NCBI GenBank assembly: GCA_017548445.1 | Contig: JAFYZZ010000050.1 | Span: 1 to 24,428 of the forward strand | Source: Bacteroidales bacterium | GTDB taxonomy: Bacteria > Bacteroidota > Bacteroidia > Bacteroidales > UBA932 | Reading direction: 5' to 3' | Length of the DNA: 24,428 nt | Shown: positions 8,403-16,153 of the stretch, piece after piece | How the letters are laid out: each line of letters opens with the position of its first letter | Position numbering within the stretch: the first letter of the stretch is position 1 | Made by a program: the position numbers and the translations under genes | The notes under the pieces: generated by a model | Database searches by the model: none | Told to the model about the DNA's origin: nothing | The model's input: only the letters and a program-made list of their open reading frames with translations

Positions 8403-11135
8403 TTGAGGAAGACTGCCTGCATATTTTGTGCCTGCGCACTCCTGCTGCTGACGTTCGCCGCGCCGGATGCGGCGGCTCAGTTGCGCCGGAACCGCCGCGG
8501 GAGCGGCACCATCTACGGCACTCGCGTCGAGAAAGAGGTCGCCCTCCCCGACTCCGCCGCCCTCGCCCGCCGGGATTCGCTCCGGCAGGTCGACTCGCTG
8601 CGCCGGATCGATTCGCTGGCGATGCTGGGCAAGAGCTCCCTGGAACGGCCCGCCTTCTCCAATGCCGCGGACTCGATCGTCAACGACTTCACCAACGGAC
8701 AGCGCCTGATTCACTATTATGGCGACGTGAGCGTTAAATATCAGGATATGGAGCTGACGGCGGCCTATATGGAATACGACCTGAACAGCGGTACCGTCTA
8801 TGCGAGGGGCGTCTATGACAGCCTGGAAGGCGTCTGGAACGGCCGCCCCGTGATGAAGCAGGGCGCCCAGACCTACAATATGGACGAGGTCCGCTACAAC
8901 TTCAATTCCCGCAAGGCCCGCATCACCAATATGGTCACGACCGACAGCGAAGGCATCCTGCACGGCCGCGACATCAAGATGATGGACGACCAGTCCATCA
9001 ACCTGGCACACGGGAAATATACGGTCTGCGACGCCGACCATCCCCACTATTACATCGATATGAGCCTGGGCAAGGTGATCAGCCAGACGAAGACCACCGT
9101 CTTCGGCCCCGCCCACCTGGTCATCGAAGACGTCCACCTGCCCTTCATCGGCATCCCCTTCGGTTTCATCCCGAAGAAGCCCCAGCGGGCGACCGGCCTG
9201 CTCACCCCGTCGTTCGGCGAGGAGGAGGCCCGCGGCTTCTATATGCGCGACCTGGGAATGTATTTCGTGTTCGGCGACCACTTCGACCTGTCGGTCACCG
9301 GCAGCTATTACACCCTGGGCTCGTGGGCCGTGGACGTGAATTCCCGGTACAAGGTCAACTACAAGTTCAGCGGCAACCTCTCGCTGAACTATTCCAACGA
9401 CCAGAAGGGCGAGAAGGGTATGCCGGACTTCTTCCAGACCCGCAACTTCGGCCTCCGTTGGTCGCACACGCAGGACTCCAAGGCGCATCCGGGCACCACC
9501 TTCAGCGCGTCCGTGAACTTCCAGAGCCCGTCCAACAGCCGGTACAACTCGCGCAGCGTCGAAGAGGCGCTGCAGAACCAGGTGTCTTCGTCCGTGTCCT
9601 GGTCGCACAACTGGAACGGCAAGTTCAACCTGAGCATCAACGCCCTGCACAGCCAGAACTCGCGGGACTCTTCCTACACCTTCACCCTGCCGAACGTCAC
9701 CTTCTCGATGAGCACGATGTACCCGTTCAAGAAGAAGAACCGCGTGGGCAAGGAGAAGTTCTACGAGCGGATCTCGATCGGCTACAACACCACCCTGCAG
9801 AACAAGATCAGCTTCAAGGCGTCCGAGTTCGGCCAGGAAGGCTTCCTGGACAAGTTTCAGAACGGAATGGCGCACAACTTCAGCATCGGCCTGCCGAACT
9901 TCCAGATACTCAAGTACATCAGCTTCGCGCCTTCCGTCACCTACGGGATGAACTGGTTCTTCCGCAAGAACGAGTACGCCTACAATCCGGAAACGGACAA
10001 GGTGGAGGCCCTCCCGAGTTCACAGTTCAACACCTTCGGCGTCACGCAGAACTATTCGGCCGGCGCGTCGATGAGCACGCGCATCTACGGCACCTTCAAC
10101 TTCGGCCGGCACCACAGGATCCAGGCCATCCGGCACGTGATCTCGCCGTCGGTTTCGCTGTCGTGGAGCCCGGACAAGGCCACCTACGCCAACGGTTACC
10201 GCACGCTGGACTACATCGACGCCGCTGGCAAGGAGCAGAGCTACCAGTACAACGTCTATTCCGGGCAGATGTATTCGCCGCCCGGACGCGGACAGTCGGC
10301 GACCGCGTCCCTGTCCATAGGCAACAACCTGGAGGCCAAGGTCCGGGATTACGCGGACACCACGGGCACCGGAACCAAGAAGGTCAAGCTGATCGACCAG
10401 CTGAGCATCAATACCGGCTACAATTTCCTGGCGGACTCGCTGAAGATGAACACCATCTCGATGAGTATGTCCACCTCGCTCTTCGGCAAGGTCAGCATCA
10501 GCGCCAGCGCCGGTTTCGACCCTTACGCCATCAGCGAGAGGGGCACACGGTACAACCGGTTTGCCTTCCAGGACGGCCAGGGGCTCGCCCGGCTCACCAA
10601 TTTCTCCGCCTCCGCCTCGTATTCCCTGTCCGGCAAGGGAACGATGAACGGCTACGACGGAACGGGCAACAACGGGCGGGGCAGCGCCGGTGCTGCGGAG
10701 TATTACCAGCGCATCTACTACCATCCCGTCACGGGCGAATACATCCCGGGCGGATGGCTCTATTACACCAACCCGAACGTCCCCTGGTCGGTCAATATGA
10801 GCGCCAGTTTCAGTATGTCGCGCAGCTACGCCTATGACCGGGAACTCGCCGCCCTGACGCACCAGAACCGGATTACGGCCACCCTGAGCGCTTCCGGCAA
10901 CATCAAGCTCACGCCCAAGATGTCCCTCAATATGAGCTCCGGCTACGACTTCGTGGCCAAGCGGCTCACCACGACCAGCATCAGCGCCACGTACGACCTG
11001 CACTGCTTCAACATCGCCGTGTCGTGGATCCCTACCGGCAACTGGAAATCCTACAGTTTCCGGATCGCGGCCAACGCCTCCGCGCTCGCCGACCTGCTGC
11101 GCTTCAAGAAGAGCGACAGCTATTGGGATAATTGA
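8403..11135 (+). CDS. lptD: LPS-assembly protein LptD (Bacteroidota type), TTG start
   Basis: Outer-membrane beta-barrel that, with LptE, inserts LPS into the outer leaflet. From the TTG at 8403 the protein has 910 residues with a clean signal peptide (RKTACIFCACALLLLTFAAP, cleavage after AAA-Q). A short linker holds three tandem DSLxxx units (58-75). An OstA/LptA-like beta-jellyroll follows (about 85-260: NGQRLIHYYGDVSVKYQDME and onward). The long remainder alternates hydrophobic and polar residues rich in Tyr, Ser and Asn, as in a 26-strand barrel. The frame is open upstream to 8304, but that part lies inside the amidase gene; the TTG follows the promoter and begins the signal peptide. The divergent amidase neighbour is common in Bacteroidota. 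Confidence 0.88.
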   Translation: MRKTACIFCACALLLLTFAAPDAAAQLRRNRRGSGTIYGTRVEKEVALPDSAALARRDSLRQVDSLRRIDSLAMLGKSSLERPAFSNAADSIVNDFTNGQRLIHYYGDVSVKYQDMELTAAYMEYDLNSGTVYARGVYDSLEGVWNGRPVMKQGAQTYNMDEVRYNFNSRKARITNMVTTDSEGILHGRDIKMMDDQSINLAHGKYTVCDADHPHYYIDMSLGKVISQTKTTVFGPAHLVIEDVHLPFIGIPFGFIPKKPQRATGLLTPSFGEEEARGFYMRDLGMYFVFGDHFDLSVTGSYYTLGSWAVDVNSRYKVNYKFSGNLSLNYSNDQKGEKGMPDFFQTRNFGLRWSHTQDSKAHPGTTFSASVNFQSPSNSRYNSRSVEEALQNQVSSSVSWSHNWNGKFNLSINALHSQNSRDSSYTFTLPNVTFSMSTMYPFKKKNRVGKEKFYERISIGYNTTLQNKISFKASEFGQEGFLDKFQNGMAHNFSIGLPNFQILKYISFAPSVTYGMNWFFRKNEYAYNPETDKVEALPSSQFNTFGVTQNYSAGASMSTRIYGTFNFGRHHRIQAIRHVISPSVSLSWSPDKATYANGYRTLDYIDAAGKEQSYQYNVYSGQMYSPPGRGQSATASLSIGNNLEAKVRDYADTTGTGTKKVKLIDQLSINTGYNFLADSLKMNTISMSMSTSLFGKVSISASAGFDPYAISERGTRYNRFAFQDGQGLARLTNFSASASYSLSGKGTMNGYDGTGNNGRGSAGAAEYYQRIYYHPVTGEYIPGGWLYYTNPNVPWSVNMSASFSMSRSYAYDRELAALTHQNRITATLSASGNIKLTPKMSLNMSSGYDFVAKRLTTTSISATYDLHCFNIAVSWIPTGNWKSYSFRIAANASALADLLRFKKSDSYWDN

Positions 11136-11145
11136 TTTTTATTCG

Positions 11146-11153
11146 TATCTTTG
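11146..11153 (+). promoter_or_regulatory. -7 element TATCTTTG of rho
   Basis: It matches TAnnTTTG, with TTG at 11123-11125 lying 20 nt upstream. It sits 10 nt after the lptD stop, predicting a leader of about 40 nt that begins with the hairpin at 11166-11183. Confidence 0.75.
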
Positions 11154-11165
11154 CATATCGAAACC

Positions 11166-11183
11166 TTCCGGCGCTCGCCGGAA
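11166..11183 (+). promoter_or_regulatory. perfect 8-bp hairpin in the rho leader
   Basis: TTCCGGCG and CGCCGGAA are perfect complements around CT; in RNA, effectively a 7-bp stem with a GCTC tetraloop. It starts about 7 nt after the predicted transcription start. No U-tract follows (CCTTATTATTTCC), so it is not a simple terminator. It could control rho expression or stabilise the 5' end. Confidence 0.6.
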
Positions 11184-11198
11184 CCTTATTATTTCCAT

Positions 11199-13007
11199 AT
11201 GACACACAGTTTGTTCGAGCTGAACACTATGAACAGAGAGCAGCTCGAGACCATCGCAGAAGAACTTAACATCAAAGGTATCAAGAAACTGGACGACGAA
11301 AACCTCGCCTATAAAATCCTGGACGCCCAGGCGGATGCGGAATCCGTCAAAGTGAAGGACGCGCCCGAGAAACCGAAGGCGCGCCGGGGCCGTCCGCCCA
11401 AGGAGAAGGCCGCCGAAAAGCCTGCCGAGAAGGCTGCGCAGCCGGCTGAAGCGGCTCCCGCCGCCGAGCCGGCAAAGGAGCAGAAGCCGAAGAAGCAGAA
11501 GACTCCTCAGCCGGAACAGAAGGCCGAGCCGGCCGTGGAAGCCCCCGCTGCCGAAGCGCCGAAGAAACGAGGACGCAAGCCCAAGGCCGCAGCGGCCGAC
11601 GCCAACGCCCAGCAGGCTCCGGAAACGGCCGGAAAACCCGCTGAAAACGCGCAGCCGGAGCAAGCCCGCGACAATGCCCCCAAGCAGCCCAAACAGCCCC
11701 AGGAACGTCCGGAACAGCCCCGTCAACAGAACCAGAATCAAGGCCAGCAGCAAAATCAGCAGAACCAGCAGCGCCAGCGCTTCCAGAACCAGCAGGGGCA
11801 GCAGAATCAGCAGCAAAACCAGCAGAACCAGCGCCCGCGCGTGCCCGAATTCGAAGGTACCGTGGTCGCCACCGGCGTCCTGGAAATTATGCCGGACGGC
11901 TACGGCTTCCTGCGCTCCTCCGACTACAACTACCTGAATTCCCCGGACGACATCTATATCTCCCAGCAGCAGATCAAGGTCAATGCGCTGAAGAGCGGCG
12001 ACACCGTGACCGGCGAGATCCGTCCCCCGCGCGAAGGCGACAAGTACTTCCCGCTGGTGAGGATCCTTTCCGTGAACGGCCGCAGCACCGAGTTCATCCG
12101 CGACCGCGTGCCCTTCGACTTCCTCACTCCCCTTTTCCCGGACGAGAAGTTCAACCTCACGGGCAACGGCCACAACAAGGACGTCAGCTGCCGCATCGTG
12201 GATATGTTCGCGCCCATCGGCAAGGGCCAGCGTATGCTGATCGTTTCCCCGCCGAAGGCCGGTAAGACCTTGCTGCTCAAGAGCATCGCCAACGCCATCG
12301 CGGACAACCATCCGGAGGTTTACGAGATTGTCCTGCTCGTGGACGAGCGCCCCGAGGAGGTAACGGATATGCAGCGCTCGGTGCAGGCCGAGGTGGTCGC
12401 CTCCACCTTCGACGAGCCGGCCGAGAAGCACGTAAAGGTGGCCAATATGGTCATCGAGAAGGCCCGCCGCCTGGTCGAATGCGGCCACGACGTCGTGATC
12501 CTGCTCGACTCCATCACCCGCCTCGCCCGCGCCTACAACACCGTCCAGCCGGCTTCCGGCAAGGTACTCACCGGCGGCGTGGACGCCAATGCGCTCCAGA
12601 AGCCGAAGCGTTTCTTCGGCGCGGCCCGCAACATCGAGGGCGGCGGCTCGCTCACCATCCTGGCCACGGCCCTTACCGAAACGGGCTCCAAGATGGACGA
12701 CGTCATCTTCGAGGAATTCAAGGGCACCGGCAACAGCGAAATCCAGCTGGACCGCACGCTGGCGAACCGGCGCATCTTCCCGGCCGTCAACCTGGTCCTG
12801 TCCGGCACGCGCCGCGACGACCTGCTGTACCGTGCGGACCAGAGCCAGCGCATCTGGATCCTCCGCAAGCTGCTGGCCGATATGAACCCCACCGAGGCGA
12901 TGAACTTTATGCTCCAGCTGATGGACGAATACAAGACCAACCAGGACCTGCTGGACAATATGTCCAAGGTCACGCCCCGCGAGGCAAAGTATTACGACAA
13001 TTATTAA
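11199..13007 (+). CDS. rho: transcription termination factor Rho with long disordered insertion
   Basis: Hexameric RNA helicase that ends transcription. From the ATG at 11199 the protein has 602 residues, against about 420 in E. coli. The Rho N-terminal helical domain (4-45) matches the usual Bacteroidota start. Then come about 170 disordered residues (48-215): first Ala/Pro/Lys/Glu-rich, with two AT-hook-like cores RRGRPPK (62-68) and KRGRKPK (123-129), then a Gln/Asn-rich block (175-212). The RNA-binding cold-shock domain follows (about 216-290). The ATPase domain has Walker A SPPKAGKT (350-357), Walker B VVILLDS (432-438) and the R-loop [13 protein letters not shown] (507-519). Such insertions are known in gut Bacteroidota and drive condensate formation of Rho in B. 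thetaiotaomicron. The frame upstream of 11199 is leader. Confidence 0.97.
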   Translation: MTHSLFELNTMNREQLETIAEELNIKGIKKLDDENLAYKILDAQADAESVKVKDAPEKPKARRGRPPKEKAAEKPAEKAAQPAEAAPAAEPAKEQKPKKQKTPQPEQKAEPAVEAPAAEAPKKRGRKPKAAAADANAQQAPETAGKPAENAQPEQARDNAPKQPKQPQERPEQPRQQNQNQGQQQNQQNQQRQRFQNQQGQQNQQQNQQNQRPRVPEFEGTVVATGVLEIMPDGYGFLRSSDYNYLNSPDDIYISQQQIKVNALKSGDTVTGEIRPPREGDKYFPLVRILSVNGRSTEFIRDRVPFDFLTPLFPDEKFNLTGNGHNKDVSCRIVDMFAPIGKGQRMLIVSPPKAGKTLLLKSIANAIADNHPEVYEIVLLVDERPEEVTDMQRSVQAEVVASTFDEPAEKHVKVANMVIEKARRLVECGHDVVILLDSITRLARAYNTVQPASGKVLTGGVDANALQKPKRFFGAARNIEGGGSLTILATALTETGSKMDDVIFEEFKGTGNSEIQLDRTLANRRIFPAVNLVLSGTRRDDLLYRADQSQRIWILRKLLADMNPTEAMNFMLQLMDEYKTNQDLLDNMSKVTPREAKYYDNY

Positions 13008-13008
13008 T

Positions 13009-13039
13009 GAAAAGCGCCGCAGAAATTGCGGCGCTTTTC
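13009..13039. terminator. strong bidirectional intrinsic terminator between rho and upp
   Basis: A 13-bp perfect stem (GAAAAGCGCCGCA with TGCGGCGCTTTTC) has a 5-nt loop GAAAT. The A and T flanks give a U-tract on both strands. It begins 1 nt after the rho stop and ends 2 nt before the upp stop, serving both convergent genes. Confidence 0.93.
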
Positions 13040-13041
13040 AA

Positions 13042-13671
13042 TTATTTCGTTCCGAAGATGCGGTCTCCCGCGTCGCCCAGACCGGGGACGATGTAGGCGT
13101 CGGAGTTCAGGTGGTCGTCTACGGCCGCCACGTAGATATCCACGTCCGGGTGCTCGGTCTGCACTTTCACAATGCCTTCCGGAGCGGCCACCAGGCACAT
13201 CAGGCGGATGTTCGTGCAGCCGCGCTCCTTCAGCATATGGATGGCGTCGGTGGCGCTGCCGCCCGTCGCGAGCATCGGGTCGGTGACGATCACCATACGG
13301 TCCTGGATATCCTCCGGGAGCTTGCAGTAATAGACCACGGGCTCGTGGGTCTTCTCGTTGCGGTAAAGTCCGATGTGGCCCACCTTGGCTACGGGGACGA
13401 GCGTCTGCAGTCCTCCCATCATACCCATCCCTGCACGCAGGATCGGCACGATGGCGAGCTTGCGTCCGGAGACCTTCTTGGCAGTCATCCTGCACAGCGG
13501 CGTCTCTATCTCCACGTCCTCCAGCGGGATGTCCCGGGTGACTTCATAGCCCATCAGCAGCGAAATCTCATCGAGGAGCTGGCGGAAATCCTTGGGTCCC
13601 GTTTCCTTGTCGCGCATAATGGTCAGCTTGTGCTGAATCATCGGATGGTCGATAACGTGTACTTGGCTCAT
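13042..13671 (-). CDS. upp: uracil phosphoribosyltransferase
   Basis: Salvages uracil: uracil + PRPP gives UMP + PPi, in the cytosol. The protein has 209 residues, the usual length. Visible motifs are PILRAGMGM (76-84), the PRPP-binding loop [13 protein letters not shown] (131-143) and the uracil-recognition C-terminus [14 protein letters not shown] (196-209). The gene lies 34 nt after the permease and also has its own -7 element (13697-13704) overlapping the permease stop. The shared terminator with rho lies directly downstream. Confidence 0.97.
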   Translation of the reverse strand: MSQVHVIDHPMIQHKLTIMRDKETGPKDFRQLLDEISLLMGYEVTRDIPLEDVEIETPLCRMTAKKVSGRKLAIVPILRAGMGMMGGLQTLVPVAKVGHIGLYRNEKTHEPVVYYCKLPEDIQDRMVIVTDPMLATGGSATDAIHMLKERGCTNIRLMCLVAAPEGIVKVQTEHPDVDIYVAAVDDHLNSDAYIVPGLGDAGDRIFGTK

Positions 13672-13696
13672 AGTGTCTGATTGGTTATTGTTCAGG

Positions 13697-13704
13697 CAAA
13701 GATA
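13697..13704 (-). promoter_or_regulatory. -7 element TATCTTTG of upp
   Basis: The minus strand reads TATCTTTG, 25 nt before the upp ATG and 2 nt after the permease stop codon. It suggests upp can be transcribed apart from the rest of the operon. Confidence 0.65.
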
Positions 13705-13705
13705 A

Positions 13706-14965
13706 TCATTTTTTCTTCAGCATCTCCCCCGCCAGGAAGCAGACGGCCGCGACGGCCATACCGTTCAGGGACGGGATGCCCCACTTCACCAGGTTCGCCA
13801 CCACGGCGCCCAGCACAACACCGATCACGGCCCACCAGTTCACCTGGATGGCGGGCATCTTGTCCTCCAGATACTTCTTCCTATTGCAGAAGTAGCTCAG
13901 GATCAGGATGATGCCAACGGGCGGCAGGGTGCAGTTCAGCACGTTCAGCCAGTCGCAGAAGTTCCAATACAGCCACACGGCAGCCACGGTGCCGATGATG
14001 CCCGACACCAGCACCATCGTCTTCTTCGGAAGCCCGAAGATGTTCGACAGACCCAGGCCGGCGGAGTACAGCGCGTTGTCGTTGGTGGTCCAGATGTTCA
14101 GGCCCAGCACGAGGATGGCGAAGTAGAAGAGGTTCAGGTTCAGCATCACCTCGAAGATGTCGTTGCCACCTGCGTAGATGCTGGACACGGCGCCGAAAAG
14201 GAACATCAGGGAGTTGCCGATGAAGAAGGCGATGACGGTGACCCACAGGCCAACCTTCGCGCTCTTGGCAAAGCGGGTGAAGTTGGGCGTGGCGGTACCG
14301 CCGGACACGAAGCTGCCGATCACGAGGCCGGCGCCGGCGATGACCGAGAGGTCCTTGGTGCCGCGGGAGAACTGCTCCACAAGCCCCACGTCGCCGCGGC
14401 GGATCGCGAGGATCATCGCCACCGTGCCGAGGATGGCCACCAGCGGAACGGCGATGTAGCTGATGATGGTCAGGCTCTTGATGCCGAAATAGGCGCTGGC
14501 CGTCATCAGCAGGCCGGCCACGGCCACGAGCACGTAGCCTACGGCGGGCATATGGTCAGGCGTAACCTCAAGGCCCATAATCTCTTTGGCCACGGGGATG
14601 GCGAACATCGCCAGGCCCACGCCGAACCAGCCGATCTGCGTGAAGCTGATCATCGCGCTGGGAAGCCAGCTTCCCTTGACGCCGAAACTGCGGTGCGCCA
14701 GCATATCCAGCGTGAGGCCGCTCTCGGCGCCGATGTATCCCAGCGCGCCGGTATAGGCGCCCAGGATCAGGCCGCCCAGCAGCATCGCCAGGATAAAGCC
14801 CTTGAAATCCAGCCCGGCGGCCATCTGCTGCCCCACCCACATACTGGCGGAGAAGAAGGTGAAGCCGAGCATAATCATAAACATACTCAGGTTGCTTTTG
14901 CGCCCGCCCAACGCGACCTTGCCGGCGGTGTAGTCGAAATCGACCTTTGACTTTGTGGTACTCAT
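13706..14965 (-). CDS. codB: NCS1-family nucleobase permease (cytosine permease-like)
   Basis: Inner-membrane symporter for cytosine or a related nucleobase. The 419-residue protein has about 12 hydrophobic segments and NCS1 features: a cytosolic N-terminus, then [12 protein letters not shown] in TM1 and [12 protein letters not shown] in TM3. TM6-TM8 include [20 protein letters not shown] (about 218-237) and [20 protein letters not shown] (about 294-313), which line the substrate path in CodB-type proteins. No cytosine deaminase gene is in the window, so the substrate may be uracil or cytosine deaminated elsewhere. It lies between a PRTase-like gene (15-nt gap) and upp. The symbol is assigned by similarity only. 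Confidence 0.85.
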   Translation of the reverse strand: MSTTKSKVDFDYTAGKVALGGRKSNLSMFMIMLGFTFFSASMWVGQQMAAGLDFKGFILAMLLGGLILGAYTGALGYIGAESGLTLDMLAHRSFGVKGSWLPSAMISFTQIGWFGVGLAMFAIPVAKEIMGLEVTPDHMPAVGYVLVAVAGLLMTASAYFGIKSLTIISYIAVPLVAILGTVAMILAIRRGDVGLVEQFSRGTKDLSVIAGAGLVIGSFVSGGTATPNFTRFAKSAKVGLWVTVIAFFIGNSLMFLFGAVSSIYAGGNDIFEVMLNLNLFYFAILVLGLNIWTTNDNALYSAGLGLSNIFGLPKKTMVLVSGIIGTVAAVWLYWNFCDWLNVLNCTLPPVGIILILSYFCNRKKYLEDKMPAIQVNWWAVIGVVLGAVVANLVKWGIPSLNGMAVAAVCFLAGEMLKKK

Positions 14966-14980
14966 CGTCGTGTATGATTA

Positions 14981-16069
14981 TTATTGTATGTACTTTCCCA
15001 GGTCGGCCTTGATTTCCCGGATGCGTCTTTCGCAGATATCCGCCAGCGTACGGGCGGACACGATGTCCAGGTAATGCTGCTCCAGGTCGTATAGCTTGCG
15101 GAGGTCTCCCAGCTGCGTGTAGCGGTTGATTTCCAGCCATTGTTCATAGCTCACGGGGCGCCTGTAGCCGATCTTCTCGGCGATGAACTCCTCGAAGTCC
15201 ACCCGGTCCGCGATGGCCAGGAGCCCCTCCCAGTATTCCATCACCTCGTCGTAATGCGCGGGAATCTCGTACCGGCGCGCTCCCCCGTCGTAGATGATGC
15301 ATTTCTCGAAGAGGGCCTCTTCGCCGAAGCTCAGCACGTAGTGCCGGAATTCCGGGGCCACCACGCCGCCGCGCCAGCCGAAATCGATGTCCGGGATGTT
15401 GACGCCCGTCACGCCCTTGTCTTCATAGACCGTGAAGATGCCTTCGTAGAAGATACAGCGGAAACCCTCGAAGTCCGGGAAAAGGCCGCGGATTTCTTCC
15501 GTAAAGCGTTCCATCAGCGGAATGGCCTTGGTGCCGCCCACCGTGAAGAAGATGATGCGCCGCAGGCTCCCGCCGCGCCGGCGGAAACGGTCGACGACCT
15601 GCGAGAGGCAAAGGCGCAGGGTGTCGCCGCTGGCGATGATGTCGCCGATCATCAGGGTGATGTCCTTACCGATATGAAGTTTCTCGTATTTGATGTCCAG
15701 ACCCGTGATCACGCCGGATTCTATCTTGCGCTCGCAGGAGATGAAATCCATATTCGGGACGCGGATGCCCGCCTTGTAGCAGCATTCCTCCAGCGGATAG
15801 TTCAGACCGCCGCGGAGGATGGTCAGGATGTCCGTTTCCGTGGCGAGGCCGTTCTGCGCAAAATACTCCAGCGCGGCCGAGGTGGCCGGCTTCATCGCCA
15901 GATAGGATTCGTAGCCGACGACTTCCGGAGACGCCATCATATGGCGGGTTCCCTCGCCGCTCACGACATAATATTGATTCTGCAGCCCGACGGACTGGAG
16001 TTGGTAAATGCTCGTTCCACGCTGCTGCCCGAGCAGAAGGAGGCCGGCATCCTGAGGAATATGTGACAT
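14981..16069 (-). CDS. phosphoribosyltransferase-like protein of a pyrimidine salvage operon
   Basis: I recognise the fold class but not a named family. The 362-residue protein has ILRGGLNYPLEE (83-94), like the hood and first loop of type I PRTases. It also has TLMIGDIIASGDTL (138-151), which resembles the PRPP motif but has Gly142 where the first acidic residue is normal, keeping Asp143, Ser147, Gly148 and Thr150. The C-terminal 100 residues are helical and charged. The start is the ATG at 16069, preceded by AAAGGGAT and a -7 element at 16099-16106; an in-frame TTG at 16090 is too close to the predicted transcript start. It is first in an operon with an NCS1 permease and upp, so a role in nucleobase capture, or in sensing PRPP or nucleobases, is inferred. 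Confidence 0.7.
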   Translation of the reverse strand: MSHIPQDAGLLLLGQQRGTSIYQLQSVGLQNQYYVVSGEGTRHMMASPEVVGYESYLAMKPATSAALEYFAQNGLATETDILTILRGGLNYPLEECCYKAGIRVPNMDFISCERKIESGVITGLDIKYEKLHIGKDITLMIGDIIASGDTLRLCLSQVVDRFRRRGGSLRRIIFFTVGGTKAIPLMERFTEEIRGLFPDFEGFRCIFYEGIFTVYEDKGVTGVNIPDIDFGWRGGVVAPEFRHYVLSFGEEALFEKCIIYDGGARRYEIPAHYDEVMEYWEGLLAIADRVDFEEFIAEKIGYRRPVSYEQWLEINRYTQLGDLRKLYDLEQHYLDIVSARTLADICERRIREIKADLGKYIQ

Positions 16070-16098
16070 CGGGTATCCCTTTTGGTCCAATCGGGATA

Positions 16099-16106
16099 CA
16101 AATATA
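16099..16106 (-). promoter_or_regulatory. -7 element TATATTTG of the salvage operon
   Basis: The minus strand reads TATATTTG, 29 nt before the ATG at 16069. It is divergent from the kinase promoter at 16119-16126, with 12 bp between them. Confidence 0.7.
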
Positions 16107-16118
16107 CTAATTATTTGC

Positions 16119-16126
16119 TAAATTTG
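16119..16126 (+). promoter_or_regulatory. -7 element TAAATTTG of the nucleoside kinase gene
   Basis: It matches TAnnTTTG and lies 27 nt before the ATG at 16154. It shares an 84-bp divergent gap with the salvage operon, so joint control is possible. Confidence 0.65.
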
Positions 16127-16153
16127 TAAGACTGAAACAGCCAAACCACGACG

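Noticed and set aside
8353..8439. A longer amidase reading frame starting at 8439
   Set aside because: It would start upstream of the amidase's own promoter element and inside the lptD coding region, and it would bury the signal peptide.
11730..11835. Repetitive CAGCAGAAC-like sequence that could be taken for a tandem or CRISPR-like repeat
   Set aside because: It encodes the Gln/Asn-rich block of Rho in frame; units are irregular and there are no spacers.
16070..16090. TTG at 16090 as the start of the PRTase-like protein
   Set aside because: It lies only 9 nt from the -7 element, at or before the predicted transcript start; the ATG at 16069 has an AAAGGGAT sequence upstream.
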